The notes: generated by a model not told the origin, from the sequence alone. A stretch of 64,000 nucleotides of DNA from Streptomyces sp. NBC_00390 (GCF_036057275.1 NZ_CP107945.1:6262001-6326000), one strand, 5' to 3'; counted from the first letter of the stretch, positions 43,589 to 52,907 are shown. A program made the numbers and translations.

Positions 43589-44572
43589 GTGAGTACGGTG
43601 TGCGTGGTGCGGGATCTGGTCAAGACGTACCCCGCCGCGCGTGGCAGGCGGGGGACGCCGGGGACACCCGAGGTGCGGGCCACCGACGGGATCAGCCTCG
43701 ATGTCGGGCGCGGCGAGATCTTCGGGCTGCTCGGACCGAACGGCGCCGGCAAGTCCACGCTCGTACGCCAGCTGACCGGACTGATGCGCCCGGACTCGGG
43801 CGGTGTCGAGGTGCTCGGCCACGACCTGGTGCGACACCCCGAGCGGGCGGCCCGGCTCATCGGCTACCTCGGACAGGAATCGACAGCACTCGACGAACTG
43901 ACCGTGTCGCTCGCCGCCGAGACGACCGGCCGGCTGCGCGGGCTCACCGCACAGCGGGCGCGGGCCGCGCGGGACGACGTGCTGGAGGAGCTCGGGCTGA
44001 CCGGGCTCGCCGGGCGCCCGCTGAAGAAGCTGTCCGGCGGCCAGCGGCGGCTCGCCTGCTTCGCGGCGACGCTCGTCGGGGAGCGGTCACTGCTCGTCCT
44101 GGACGAGCCGACGACCGGCATGGACCCCGTCGCGCGGCGCGCGGTGTGGGCCGCGGTCGACCGGCGCCGGGCCGGGAACGGGACGACCGTGGTCCTCGTC
44201 ACCCATAACGTCATCGAGGCCGAGACCGTCCTCGACCGGGTCGCGGTGCTCGAGCGGGGCCGGGTGATCGCCTGCGACACCCCGGCCGGGCTCAAGGAGC
44301 GCGTCGCCGGAGAGGTACGGGTCGAACTGGTGTGGCGCGAGAGCGCACCGCTGGAGGTTCCCGAGGTCGCAGCCCTGCGCGACATCGCGCAGGAGTCCGG
44401 GCGGCGCTGGGTGCTGCGGCTGGCACCGGAGGAGGCGCGGGCCGCGGTCGCCGCGGTGACGGGCGGGGCGGCGTTCGCGGCGCTCGACGACTTCACGCTG
44501 GCCACGCCCAGCCTGGAGGACGTGTACTTGGCACTCGGGGGGAACGCGACGAAGGGGCTGGTCAAGGCGTGA
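43589..44572 (+). CDS. ABC transporter ATP-binding protein
   Basis: 327 residues, DrrA/daunorubicin-resistance type exporter ATPase. Walker A GPNGAGKSTLV, signature LSGGQRRLACF and Walker B LLVLDEPTTGMDP are intact, and a C-terminal domain of about 90 residues follows as in this family. GTG start 11 nt after the NYN gene. The stop overlaps the permease start (GTGA). The substrate is unknown; pairs of this type export drugs or lipids. Confidence 0.93.
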   Translation: MSTVCVVRDLVKTYPAARGRRGTPGTPEVRATDGISLDVGRGEIFGLLGPNGAGKSTLVRQLTGLMRPDSGGVEVLGHDLVRHPERAARLIGYLGQESTALDELTVSLAAETTGRLRGLTAQRARAARDDVLEELGLTGLAGRPLKKLSGGQRRLACFAATLVGERSLLVLDEPTTGMDPVARRAVWAAVDRRRAGNGTTVVLVTHNVIEAETVLDRVAVLERGRVIACDTPAGLKERVAGEVRVELVWRESAPLEVPEVAALRDIAQESGRRWVLRLAPEEARAAVAAVTGGAAFAALDDFTLATPSLEDVYLALGGNATKGLVKA

Positions 44573-45411
44573 GCATCGGGTCCGCCGCAGAGACGGTGGC
44601 CACGCAGGCCATGACACGGACGGGGAGCGCGGTGACGCCGCCGCAGGACGGGGGCGCCGCGCCGCTGGCGCCGCGGGCACGGCTGCTGCCGGCGCTGGCC
44701 GCTGTGTACCGGGCGCAGCTGTCACGGGCTCGGGTGGCCCGGATACCGCTGCTGTTCGTGGCCACCTTCCAGTCCGTCGGGATCATGGTCCTGATGCGTG
44801 GCGTCGTCGACGGCGGCGCGGAGGCGCGGGCGGTCGTCGCGGGCGCGAGCGTGCTCGTCGTCGCCTTCGTCGCGCTGAACCTGCTCGCGCAGTACTTCGG
44901 GCAGCTGCGGGCCGGGGGCGGCCTCGACCACTACGCGACGCTGCCGGTGCCGCCCGCGGCGGTGGTGCTCGGCGCGGCCGGGGCGTACGCCTCCTTCACG
45001 GTGCCGGGGACCTTGGTCACGGCGGTCGCCGGCAGCGTGCTCTTCCAGCTGCCGATGACCCATCTGTGGGTGCTGGCCGCGGTCATCCCGCTGTCCGGGG
45101 CGGCGCTCGCCGGGCTCGGCGCGGCGCTCGGGCTGCTCGCACCGCGCCAGGAACTGGCGACGCTGCTCGGCCAGCTGGGCATGTCGGCGGCGCTGCTGCT
45201 GGGGGTGCTGCCGGCCGACCGGCTGCCGGGACCGGTCGGGTACGCGCGGGACCTGCTGCCGTCCACGTACGGCGTGGAGGCGCTGGCCCGGACCTTCGAC
45301 AACCGTCCCCACTGGCCGGCGGTCGGCCTGGACCTGGCGGTCTGCGCGGCCGTCGGTGTGGTGTCGCTGACGGTGGCGACGTGGGCGTACCGGCGGGCGG
45401 CAGTCCGGTGA
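44569..45411 (+). CDS. ABC transporter permease (ABC-2 type)
   Basis: 280 residues, about six hydrophobic helices after a hydrophilic N-terminus of ~45 residues. Typical ABC-2 features are the first helix RIPLLFVATFQSVGIMVLM, LPVPPAAVVLGAAGAY and the late GYARDLLPSTYGVEALART. Translationally coupled to the ATPase by GTGA, so the two form one exporter. Confidence 0.9.
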   Translation: MSIGSAAETVATQAMTRTGSAVTPPQDGGAAPLAPRARLLPALAAVYRAQLSRARVARIPLLFVATFQSVGIMVLMRGVVDGGAEARAVVAGASVLVVAFVALNLLAQYFGQLRAGGGLDHYATLPVPPAAVVLGAAGAYASFTVPGTLVTAVAGSVLFQLPMTHLWVLAAVIPLSGAALAGLGAALGLLAPRQELATLLGQLGMSAALLLGVLPADRLPGPVGYARDLLPSTYGVEALARTFDNRPHWPAVGLDLAVCAAVGVVSLTVATWAYRRAAVR

Positions 45412-45445
45412 GGCGTCGTCCCGGCCCGCCTGGCACGATGGCGGG

Positions 45446-46075
45446 GTGACCGCACCTCTGACACCGCCGCATCAGCCACCGCAGAACGACAACGCGTGGC
45501 AGGCGCCCGCTCCGCCTCCGTACGAGGGGTACGAGAAGCCCGACCCGGATCCGGACGGCGACTCCAAGCGGGACCTGCTGGACGCGGGCGTGACGGTGCT
45601 GGTCATGACGGTCCTCGGCGTGGTGATGGGCCTGCTGTGGCTGTGGCTGGCACCGAAGGTGCCGCTGGTCTCCAACGGTGAGGCGGTCTTCCTCAAGGAC
45701 ACGGAGGGCGAAGAGGCGATCGGTGCGGACGGAACCTTCGTCCTGCTGGGCGTCGCGTTCGGGGCCGTCACGGCCGCGACGGCTGTCTGGCTCCGCCGGC
45801 GCGGGGGTGTCGCCCTGGTCATCGCCCTTGCGGTGGGCGCACTGCTGGGCTCGCTGCTGGCCTGGGGTGTGGGCGTCTGGTTCGGCCCCGCGCAGGACGT
45901 GGCCCAGCACGCGCAGCAGGTGGGCGAAGGTGTCACCTTCGACGCCTATCTGAAGCTCCAGGCCTGGGGCTCGCTGCTGGCATGGCCCCTGTCGGCGATG
46001 GTGGTGCACCTGGGCCTGACGGCGCTGTTCGGCCCCCGGGACCCGGAGCCCGAGTGGGAGGACGGGGGCGTCTGA
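45446..46075 (+). CDS. Membrane protein of unknown function (DUF2567-like)
   Basis: 209 residues. A Pro/Asp-rich cytoplasmic N-terminus (about 1-45) is followed by four hydrophobic segments (VTVLVMTVLGVVMGLLWLWL; FVLLGVAFGAVTAATAVWL; ALVIALAVGALLGSLLAWGV; LAWPLSAMVVHLGLTALF). A short loop holds VPLVSNGEAVFLKDTEGEEAIGAD. The pattern resembles DUF2567 proteins of actinobacteria, from memory. GTG start, 34 nt after the permease. Confidence 0.7.
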   Translation: MTAPLTPPHQPPQNDNAWQAPAPPPYEGYEKPDPDPDGDSKRDLLDAGVTVLVMTVLGVVMGLLWLWLAPKVPLVSNGEAVFLKDTEGEEAIGADGTFVLLGVAFGAVTAATAVWLRRRGGVALVIALAVGALLGSLLAWGVGVWFGPAQDVAQHAQQVGEGVTFDAYLKLQAWGSLLAWPLSAMVVHLGLTALFGPRDPEPEWEDGGV

Positions 46076-46178
46076 CCGGCCGGGGCGTTTCCCCCGCCGT
46101 TCCCGTGACCGTGGATCCGGCCCTCTCTGCGCCCCCTCGTCCGGTCGCGCTCGATGAGGGCGGGACGGCAGTGAGCGG

Positions 46179-46676
46179 CTAACCGCGGCCGATCGGGGCC
46201 AGGGTCGCCTCGGTCAGGGTGGCCAGGTCCGCGGGGGAGAGCTCGACCTCCAGGCCGCGGCGGCCCGCCGAGATGCAGATCGTGGCGTGTGACGCCGCCG
46301 AGGCGTCGAGGACCGTGGGGAGGCGTTTGCGCTGCCCCAGCGGGGAGATGCCGCCGCGCACGTATCCCGTGGTGCGCTCCGCCGCAGCCGGGTCCGCCAT
46401 CGTGGCCCGCTTGCCGCCGACCGCCGCTGCGAGGGCCTTCAGGTCCAGCTGACCCGCGACCGGGACCACGGCCACCGTCAGAGTGCCGTCGACGTCCGCG
46501 ACCAGGGTCTTGAAGACCCGGTCGGGGGAGACGCCCAGTGCCTGGGCCGCCTCCTCGCCGTACGAGGGGGACGACGGGTCGTGGTCGTACGCGTGGAGCG
46601 TGAAGGGCGTGCCCGCGGCCGTCAGGGCCACCGTCGCGGGGGTGCCTCCCGCTTGCTTCTTCTGCTTCTTCGCCAC
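46179..46676 (-). CDS. ybaK: YbaK/EbsC family Cys-tRNA(Pro) deacylase
   Basis: 165-residue trans-editing protein that hydrolyses Cys-tRNA(Pro) made in error by ProRS. Typical segments are FTLHAYDHDPSSPSYGEEAAQ, VFKTLVADVDG with the functional Lys, and GYVRGGISPLGQRKRLPTVLD near the C-terminus. A Lys/Gln-rich start precedes the domain. GTG 46676 has GAGGGA 9 nt upstream. The following minus-strand genes upstream are unrelated. Confidence 0.93.
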   Translation of the reverse strand: MAKKQKKQAGGTPATVALTAAGTPFTLHAYDHDPSSPSYGEEAAQALGVSPDRVFKTLVADVDGTLTVAVVPVAGQLDLKALAAAVGGKRATMADPAAAERTTGYVRGGISPLGQRKRLPTVLDASAASHATICISAGRRGLEVELSPADLATLTEATLAPIGRG

Positions 46677-46705
46677 GGCAGTTGTCCCTCGCGTCGTATC
46701 TCGCG

Positions 46706-47446
46706 TCAGTTGGGGCTCGTCGGCTGCCGGGTCAGATCGACCGCCGGAAGCGACGGCAGATGGCGCAGCACCGCCGTTTCCGAGCGCAGCAGCGTGAGCT
46801 CCTCGCGCAGCCGCGTCGCCGCGTCGGGCGCTTGAAGGAGGCGCTGCTTCGCCGGGGTGTCGAGCACCGCCGCGGCCGCGACCAGGTACGACACGACCGA
46901 CGGCTCGTCCGGCAGGTCGGCCCCCGTCGACAGCGACCGCTCCCGTGCGCCCGCGAGCCGCTTCTGGTAGCTGCGGAAGGCCCGCAGCACCCCCTCTGCC
47001 AGCGCCCCCGCTTCGTCGCCCGGCTCCTCGGGGATCTCCTCCAGTTCGGCGGTCAGGTACGGCCCGCTCGCGTCCACCGAGAGCAGCTTGACCCTGTTCG
47101 TACCGGTGGCGAGCACCTCGAAGCTGCCGTCCGCGCGCTCGCGGATCGTTGCCGCGTCCGCAACACAGCCCACCCGGTGGAACGCCTGGATCGGGTCGGA
47201 CCCGAAGCCCGCCGCAGGCCCGCGCTCGGGCAGCGCCGTCGGGTCGGGCATGCCGGGCGCAGTCTGCGCGACCTCGCGGCCGTCGCGGATGGCGACCACG
47301 GCGAAGCGGCGCGGCTCCGACTCGTCCGTCTTGAGCAGCTCGCGCATCATGGCGCGGTACCGCTCCTCGAACACGTTCAGGGGCAGCACGAGGCCCGGGA
47401 ACAGCACCGTGTTCAGCGGGAAGAGGGGGAGGCGAGCGGTCGTCAC
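46706..47446 (-). CDS. Lon N-terminal (LON substrate-binding) domain protein
   Basis: 246 residues consisting of only the LON substrate-binding domain, with no ATPase or protease domain. The family start LPLFPLNTVLFPGLVLPLNVFEERYRAMM is clear, followed by VGCVADAATIRERADGSFEVLATGTNRVKLL. Such stand-alone proteins are common in actinobacteria and have no firm function. GTG start. It overlaps the stop of the upstream gene by 4 nt, so the two are probably co-translated. Confidence 0.9.
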   Translation of the reverse strand: MTTARLPLFPLNTVLFPGLVLPLNVFEERYRAMMRELLKTDESEPRRFAVVAIRDGREVAQTAPGMPDPTALPERGPAAGFGSDPIQAFHRVGCVADAATIRERADGSFEVLATGTNRVKLLSVDASGPYLTAELEEIPEEPGDEAGALAEGVLRAFRSYQKRLAGARERSLSTGADLPDEPSVVSYLVAAAAVLDTPAKQRLLQAPDAATRLREELTLLRSETAVLRHLPSLPAVDLTRQPTSPN

Positions 47447-48483
47447 AGGCGATAAGGGTAATGCTCGCCGAGAGTGCTCCGTCCGCCCCGTCCACGCAAT
47501 GGCATCCCAGCGGCCACCTCGATCCGCACGCCGTCCCTGGCCTGCAGGAACTGCCCCAGCGGATCATCCGTCACCGACATCCACGGGAAGGACGTCGCAT
47601 ACGGCCCGATCAGGCGGAACTGCTCCAGGGCATCCGCCCAGCGCCCCCGCGCCACCAGTACGTACGCCAGCAGGTTGCGCACCTCGGCCGGCCACGCATC
47701 CCCGGCCGCGTAGTCGCCGGAGAGCGTGATCGCCAGATCGGCCGCTGCATCGATCCGGTCGCTCTGCACGGACGACATGGCCTCGCCGCCCAGTAGCTGG
47801 GCGAAGGCCGCACGCACCGGAAGCGCCTGCACCAGCGAGCCCGGGAGCGCATCCGCGGCGGCCTGCTCGGCGAAGTCGAAGCACTCGCGGTGCGAGCCGT
47901 ACCACTGCGCCGACAGATACTGCAGCGCGGCGACATGGCACCCGTAGTGGTGCGAGGAGCGGCGCACCGCCTGCTCCCACAGCGTCTCGAACGCCGTGTG
48001 CGTGGCATGCGCGCCGCGCGCGTGGTCGAGCGCGATGCGCCAGGGCACCGGGTCCCTCGCTTCCGCGTCCGCCGCGGCGTCGATCAGCGGGCCGACCTCC
48101 CGCAGCCGCTCCGTCCGCGCCGGCGACTCCCATGCCCGGCGGACCGCGAGCTCCGCCTTGACGACGAGCGCGTCCGGGTCGTGGGGCGCGGCCCCGAGCC
48201 ACTCCCCGAGCCATTGGCCGCGGTTGTACGCGAAGGCGGCGAGCCGCATCACATACCGGTCGCGGTTCTCCCACTCCGCCGACTCGCGGGTCGTCGCGAG
48301 CAGCTTCGCGGCCGGCTCGTACTCGCCCAGGGCAGCCGCGACGAGCGCCGGGCCCAGCCGGTCGTCAGGCGCGTCCAGCAGCACCTCATCGTCGGACGTC
48401 AGGCCGTCGGACAGCTGCGGCGTATGACGGATCATGCGCGCGGCGCGGATCAGGGCGCGGAGCAATGACATGGTGTCGACCAT
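47443..48483 (-). CDS. Hypothetical helical-repeat protein
   Basis: About 346 residues, family not recognised. The sequence is helical and repeat-like in the TPR/HEAT manner (LAAFAYNRGQWLGEWLG; LRALIRAARMIRHTPQ; ALQYLSAQWYGSHRECFDFAEQAAADALPG; LLAYVLVARGRWADALEQFRLIGPY), which suggests a protein-binding scaffold. No signal or membrane segment. Start uncertain: ATG 48483 or ATG 48471 (MSLLRALIRA); neither has a good ribosome site. Stop overlaps the Lon-N protein start. Confidence 0.7.
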   Translation of the reverse strand: MVDTMSLLRALIRAARMIRHTPQLSDGLTSDDEVLLDAPDDRLGPALVAAALGEYEPAAKLLATTRESAEWENRDRYVMRLAAFAYNRGQWLGEWLGAAPHDPDALVVKAELAVRRAWESPARTERLREVGPLIDAAADAEARDPVPWRIALDHARGAHATHTAFETLWEQAVRRSSHHYGCHVAALQYLSAQWYGSHRECFDFAEQAAADALPGSLVQALPVRAAFAQLLGGEAMSSVQSDRIDAAADLAITLSGDYAAGDAWPAEVRNLLAYVLVARGRWADALEQFRLIGPYATSFPWMSVTDDPLGQFLQARDGVRIEVAAGMPLRGRGGRSTLGEHYPYRL

Positions 48484-48616
48484 TGAAAACCGCAGGTGAA
48501 ACGGCGCGCCAGAGGGCCGGCTGTGAAGAGTTGGTAGCGGCGGAATGGTTGTCCTGACGAAAGCCAAGAGACCGTAAAGAAAGTGGCGCGGCAAGGGCTT
48601 TCCGGTGCGTGAGCGC

Positions 48617-50218
48617 TCAGGTGCGGCGCAGCAGCCGCGACGCCCCCGCCGCCACCGTCGTCGCGAGGATCCAGCCCAGCAGCACCAGCGCCGCCGCCGC
48701 CCACTGCCACGCGTCGTCCATCCGCCAGTAGCCGTCCTGGCCGAGATTGATCACCGGCAGCAGCAGATCCAGGGCGTACAGCGCGGGATTCCACTGCGGA
48801 TGCTCCCCGGGCTTGATCGGTGCCGGGGTGATCTGCGCGAACGCCACCGCGCCGGCCGCCCACAGCACCGCCATCCACAGCGCGGCCCGGCCCGGCCGGT
48901 AGCCGTAGGCCACCGTCCAGTCCTGCAGCACCCCCCAGAGCTTGGCGGCCAGCGGCAGCGTCTCGCGGCGGCGGCGCTGCTTGGCCAGCAGCACCTCGCG
49001 CGCATCCGAGTCCTCACCGCTGTTGCGCAGCACGGTCGCCAGCCGCTCGTACGGCTCCGGCGAGTACTCCGGTGTCGCCGACGCCACCCACTCCAGCCGG
49101 CGCGCGAGCGGGAACTCCTCGTACGGCACCAGGTTCTCGTAGACGAAGCCGCCCATCGCCAGGCCGCCGGGTCCTGGCCAGCTGGAGGCCCGGTCGATCA
49201 GCGTCACCACCTTGGCGCCGTTCAGGACGACGCGCCCCTCCTCCGGGCGCTCGGCGTTGAACCGCAGCTCGGGCGTGGCGATCCGGCGCAGCGACAGCTC
49301 CTCGAGCGGGCTGAGCCTGAAGCGAGCCCGCGCGAGGTCGATCGCGTCACCGAAGCGCCCGTCGTCCAGCCGCACCCCGCCATGGCACTCGAAAGGCCGC
49401 AGCCGGGTGCCGCGTGACGGGCTACCGAGGCTCGCGACACCGAACGGGGGAGTGGCCCCCTGATTGCCGGTGACCTCGCTCACCCACGCGCCCGTCATGT
49501 ACAGCGTCCGCTCCACGCTCAGCTGCGGAGCGTTCAGCGCCCGCCGCTCGGCCGCCGCCCGCAGCCGACTGCCCCGCAGGCTCATCGACACGCCGACCTT
49601 CGCGCCGCGCAGACTGAACTCGCCGTAGGTCTCGATCAGTTCGGCCTGTAAATCCTGCGCCACCGACATGCCGTCGGCGGTGATCGCGCGGCCCCGGCGG
49701 TCGGGCCGTACCTGGATCTGGTTGATCAGCAGGTCCGTGCCGATCTGGGCGTCGGTCAGCCGGATGCCGTGGTCCACCCGGCAGCGCGGCAGATGCAGAT
49801 CGCCCTCGGTGCGCAGCCGCGCCCCCTCGATCCGCGGAATCGTGCAGCCGATCATGCGCACGGTGGTGAAGTGCGCCTCGGGCATGAGCAGTTCGTTCTC
49901 GAAGCGGCAGCCGTTCAGCTCCACGTACGGGCCTATGCGGCCGCCCGCGAGCTTGAGGGTGCCGGTTATCTGCACGCCGCGCAGTTTGAGGGCCGCGACG
50001 CGCCCGGGTCTTGCCATCGGCCCGCTCAGCAGCAGCCGGGCGACGACGGAGGCGCGGACACTTCGCTCGGGACCCCAGGGCCGCGGCGCGAAGGGGTCGT
50101 TCAGCAGGGGGTCGGTGTCGCTGAGGTCGAAGGCGCTTCCGTTCCGGAAGGCGTTCCACATCTGCAGTTCGGCCGGGCTCAGTCCGCCCGGAGGACCGTC
50201 GTCCGGCGGCTCGGTCAC
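48617..50218 (-). CDS. Membrane-associated protein with beta-helix-like repeats
   Basis: 533 residues. Residues ~80-350 have short repeats with alternating hydrophobic positions (LKLRGVQITGTLKLAGGRIGPYVELNGCRFENELLM; LHLPRCRVDHGIRLTDAQIGTDLLI), like pentapeptide or right-handed beta-helix proteins. Two membrane helices lie near the C-terminus (AALWMAVLWAAGAVAFAQI; WAAAALVLLGWILATTVAAG). Streptomyces homologues are often called membrane-associated oxidoreductases, but I see no cofactor motif to support that. GTG start. Divergent from hisD. Confidence 0.75.
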   Translation of the reverse strand: MTEPPDDGPPGGLSPAELQMWNAFRNGSAFDLSDTDPLLNDPFAPRPWGPERSVRASVVARLLLSGPMARPGRVAALKLRGVQITGTLKLAGGRIGPYVELNGCRFENELLMPEAHFTTVRMIGCTIPRIEGARLRTEGDLHLPRCRVDHGIRLTDAQIGTDLLINQIQVRPDRRGRAITADGMSVAQDLQAELIETYGEFSLRGAKVGVSMSLRGSRLRAAAERRALNAPQLSVERTLYMTGAWVSEVTGNQGATPPFGVASLGSPSRGTRLRPFECHGGVRLDDGRFGDAIDLARARFRLSPLEELSLRRIATPELRFNAERPEEGRVVLNGAKVVTLIDRASSWPGPGGLAMGGFVYENLVPYEEFPLARRLEWVASATPEYSPEPYERLATVLRNSGEDSDAREVLLAKQRRRRETLPLAAKLWGVLQDWTVAYGYRPGRAALWMAVLWAAGAVAFAQITPAPIKPGEHPQWNPALYALDLLLPVINLGQDGYWRMDDAWQWAAAALVLLGWILATTVAAGASRLLRRT

Positions 50219-50309
50219 TGCCGCTCCTCCGCTTCGTTGGCTCGTACAGCTGTTGTTCCCGCTGGGTAGCGGTCTGAACGCTAGTGGTCATGGTCAACAA
50301 CTGAGGCAT

Positions 50310-50326
50310 GTATCAGCCAGTGATAC
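50310..50326. promoter_or_regulatory. Inverted repeat GTATCA-N5-TGATAC upstream of hisD
   Basis: A perfect 6 bp dyad lies 42 bp before the hisD start in the divergent region. CATGTAT overlapping it could be a -10. It may be the operator of a histidine-biosynthesis regulator; no leader peptide or T-box is visible ahead of hisD. Confidence 0.35.
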
Positions 50327-50367
50327 GGAAGACCAGAGGTCGGAGCGGGTCTGAGAGAATTGGATCC

Positions 50368-51747
50368 GTGATCTCTCGAATCGATCTGCGCGGTGACGCC
50401 CTCCCGGAGGGTGCCGCTCTGCGCGACCTGCTGCCCCGTGCCGAGTTCGACGTGGAAGCCGCCCTGGAGAAGGTGCGGCCGATCTGCGAGGCCGTGCATC
50501 ATCGGGGCGACGCGGCGCTGATCGACTACGCGGAGCGGTTCGACGGAGTGCGGCTCACGCAGGTGCGGGTCCCCGCGGCCGCGCTCGCCGAAGCCCTGGA
50601 GCAGCTCGACCCCCAGGTCAGGGACGCTCTGGAGGAGTCCGTCCGGCGCGCCAGGACCGTGCACCGCGCGCAGCGCCGCAAGGACCACACCACCCAGGTG
50701 GCGCCCGGTGGCACCGTGACCGAGAAGTGGGTGCCCGTCCAGCGTGTCGGGCTGTACGCGCCGGGCGGCCGGTCGGTCTACCCCTCCTCCGTCGTGATGA
50801 ACGTCGTCCCTGCCCAGGAGGCGGGCGTCGAGTCCATCGCGCTGGCGTCGCCGCCGCAGAAGCCGCGTTTCGAAGGGGATGCAGCCGGCGGACTGCCGCA
50901 CCCGACGATCCTCGCGGCGTGCGCGCTGCTCGGCGTCGACGAGGTGTACGCCGCCGGCGGCGCGCAGGCCGTCGCGATGTTCGCGTACGGGACCGAGTCG
51001 TGCGCACCCGCCAACATGGTCACCGGGCCCGGCAATGTCTGGGTCGCCGCCGCCAAGCGCTACTTCACCGGACGCATCGGCATCGACACCGAGGCCGGCC
51101 CGACCGAGATCGCGATCCTCGCCGACTCCACCGCTGATCCGGTCCACGTCGCCGCCGACCTGATCAGCCAGGCCGAGCACGACCCGCTGGCCGCGGCTGT
51201 CCTGGTCACCGACTCCGTCGAGCTCGCCGACGCGGTCCAGCGGGAGCTGGAGCCGCAGATCGCCGCCACCAAGCACGTCGAGGACCGGATCGTCCCGGCC
51301 CTGACCGGCAAGCAGTCCGCGATCGTCCTGGTCGACGGTGTGGACGAGGGACTGCGGGTCGTCGACGCGTACGGCGCCGAGCACCTGGAGATCCAGACCG
51401 CGGACGCCTCGTCCGTCGCGAACCGGGTCCGCAACGCGGGCGCGATCTTCGTCGGCCCGTGGGCGCCGGTCTCGCTCGGCGACTACTGCGCCGGCTCCAA
51501 CCATGTCCTGCCCACCGGCGGCTGTGCCTGCCACTCCTCCGGCCTGTCCGTGCAGTCCTTCCTGCGCGGCATCCACATCGTGGACTACACCCGCGACGCG
51601 CTGGCGGAGGTCGCCCACCACGTGGTCACGCTGGCGGAGGCGGAGGACCTGCCGGCGCACGGCGCCGCCGTGAAGGCACGTTTCGACGAGAGCAGTGCCG
51701 GGGGCGAACAGGACGAGAGCGTCGGATGGAAGGTGCCCGGCGAGTGA
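50368..51747 (+). CDS. hisD: Histidinol dehydrogenase HisD
   Basis: NAD-dependent four-electron oxidation of histidinol to histidine; 459 residues, slightly longer than usual at the C-terminus. Family segments include VGLYAPGGRSVYPSSVVMNVVPAQ, GAQAVAMFAYGTE, GPGNVWVAAAKRYF, LISQAEHDP and GSNHVLPTGG with zinc-binding residues. GTG 50368 begins the conserved VISRIDLRG; the in-frame ATG at 50308 would add a non-conserved stretch. First gene of the his operon; the stop overlaps hisC. Confidence 0.97.
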   Translation: MISRIDLRGDALPEGAALRDLLPRAEFDVEAALEKVRPICEAVHHRGDAALIDYAERFDGVRLTQVRVPAAALAEALEQLDPQVRDALEESVRRARTVHRAQRRKDHTTQVAPGGTVTEKWVPVQRVGLYAPGGRSVYPSSVVMNVVPAQEAGVESIALASPPQKPRFEGDAAGGLPHPTILAACALLGVDEVYAAGGAQAVAMFAYGTESCAPANMVTGPGNVWVAAAKRYFTGRIGIDTEAGPTEIAILADSTADPVHVAADLISQAEHDPLAAAVLVTDSVELADAVQRELEPQIAATKHVEDRIVPALTGKQSAIVLVDGVDEGLRVVDAYGAEHLEIQTADASSVANRVRNAGAIFVGPWAPVSLGDYCAGSNHVLPTGGCACHSSGLSVQSFLRGIHIVDYTRDALAEVAHHVVTLAEAEDLPAHGAAVKARFDESSAGGEQDESVGWKVPGE

Positions 51748-52907
51748 ACAGCATCTCCAGCACCGGTGCCGGCATCGGCATCGACGACCTCCCCATCCGT
51801 GACGAGCTGCGCGGCAAGTCCCCGTACGGCGCGCCCCAGCTCGACGTCCCCGTCCGGCTGAACACCAACGAGAACCCCTACCCGCTGCCCGAGCCGCTGG
51901 TGGAGCGCATCGCCGAGCGCGTGCGCGACGCCGCCCGCGAGCTCAACCGCTACCCCGACCGGGACGCGGTCGAACTGCGCACCGAGCTGGCGCGCTACCT
52001 CACGCGTACGACCGGCCACGAAGTCGCGCTCGCCAACGTCTGGGCGGCCAACGGCTCGAACGAGGTCATCCAGCAGCTTCTGCAGACCTTCGCCGGGCCG
52101 GGCAGGATCGCGATCGGCTTCGAGCCGTCGTACTCGATGCACGGCCTGATCTCCCGCGGCACCGGCACCGGCTGGATCTCCGGCCCGCGCGACGACGACT
52201 TCGCCATCGACGTCGCCACCGCCACGGCCGCCATCGCCGAGCACCGCCCGGACGTCGTCTTCATCACCTCGCCCAACAACCCCACGGGTACGGCGGTCGA
52301 GGCCGAGACGGTCCTCGCGCTGTACGAGGCCGCACAGGCAGCGAAGCCGTCGCTGGTCGTGGTCGACGAGGCGTATGTCGAGTTCAGCCACCGCGCCTCG
52401 CTGCTGCCGCTGATCGAGGGCCGGCCGAACCTGGTCGTCTCCCGCACGATGTCCAAGGCGTTCGGAGCGGCCGGGCTGCGCCTCGGCTATCTCGCCGCCC
52501 ACCCGGCCGTGGTGGACGCCGTCCAGCTGGTGCGGCTGCCCTACCACCTGTCCGCCGTCACCCAGGCCACCGCCCTGGCCGCGCTGGAGCACACGGATAC
52601 GCTTCTCAGCTATGTCGAACAGCTCAAGGCCGAGCGGGACCGCCTGGTCGCCGAGCTGCGGGCCATCGGCTACGAAGTCACCGAGTCCGACGCCAACTTC
52701 GTGCAGTTCGGCCGCTTCGAGGACGCGCAGCAGGTGTGGCAACAGATCCTCGACCGGGGCGTCCTGGTCCGTGACAACGGCGTACCCGGCTGGCTGCGAG
52801 TGACCGCCGGCACGCCCGAAGAGAACGACGCGTTCCTCGATGCGGTTCGCGCACTACTGAGTTCTGTGGGGGCCACCCCCACACCCCCGAAGGAGCAGGA
52901 GTCATGA
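51744..52907 (+). CDS. hisC: Histidinol-phosphate aminotransferase HisC
   Basis: PLP aminotransferase converting imidazole-acetol phosphate to histidinol phosphate; 387 residues. The PLP lysine is Lys238 in SRTMSKAFGAAGLRLGY. Other landmarks are LNTNENPYPLPE, NGSNEVIQQLLQTFAGPG, TSPNNPTGT and VVDEAYVEF. GTG start overlaps the hisD stop. The last ~14 residues (GATPTPPKEQES) are encoded by a GC palindrome resembling the dispersed repeat element and look like an added tail. Confidence 0.97.
   Translation: MNSISSTGAGIGIDDLPIRDELRGKSPYGAPQLDVPVRLNTNENPYPLPEPLVERIAERVRDAARELNRYPDRDAVELRTELARYLTRTTGHEVALANVWAANGSNEVIQQLLQTFAGPGRIAIGFEPSYSMHGLISRGTGTGWISGPRDDDFAIDVATATAAIAEHRPDVVFITSPNNPTGTAVEAETVLALYEAAQAAKPSLVVVDEAYVEFSHRASLLPLIEGRPNLVVSRTMSKAFGAAGLRLGYLAAHPAVVDAVQLVRLPYHLSAVTQATALAALEHTDTLLSYVEQLKAERDRLVAELRAIGYEVTESDANFVQFGRFEDAQQVWQQILDRGVLVRDNGVPGWLRVTAGTPEENDAFLDAVRALLSSVGATPTPPKEQES
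52866..52882. repeat. GTGGGGG-N3-CCCCCAC palindrome in the hisC 3' end
   Basis: A perfect 7 bp dyad at the end of hisC encodes part of a Pro/Thr-rich C-terminal tail. It shares the GTGGGGG and CCCCCAC ends with the element in trpE but lacks its hairpin, so it may be a remnant or coincidence. Confidence 0.4.

Noticed and set aside
46641..46660. GGGGGTGCCTCCCGC near the ybaK start as a third palindromic repeat copy
   Set aside because: Only one end of the element is present and it encodes an ordinary part of the YbaK N-terminus; no hairpin or closing GGGGAG.
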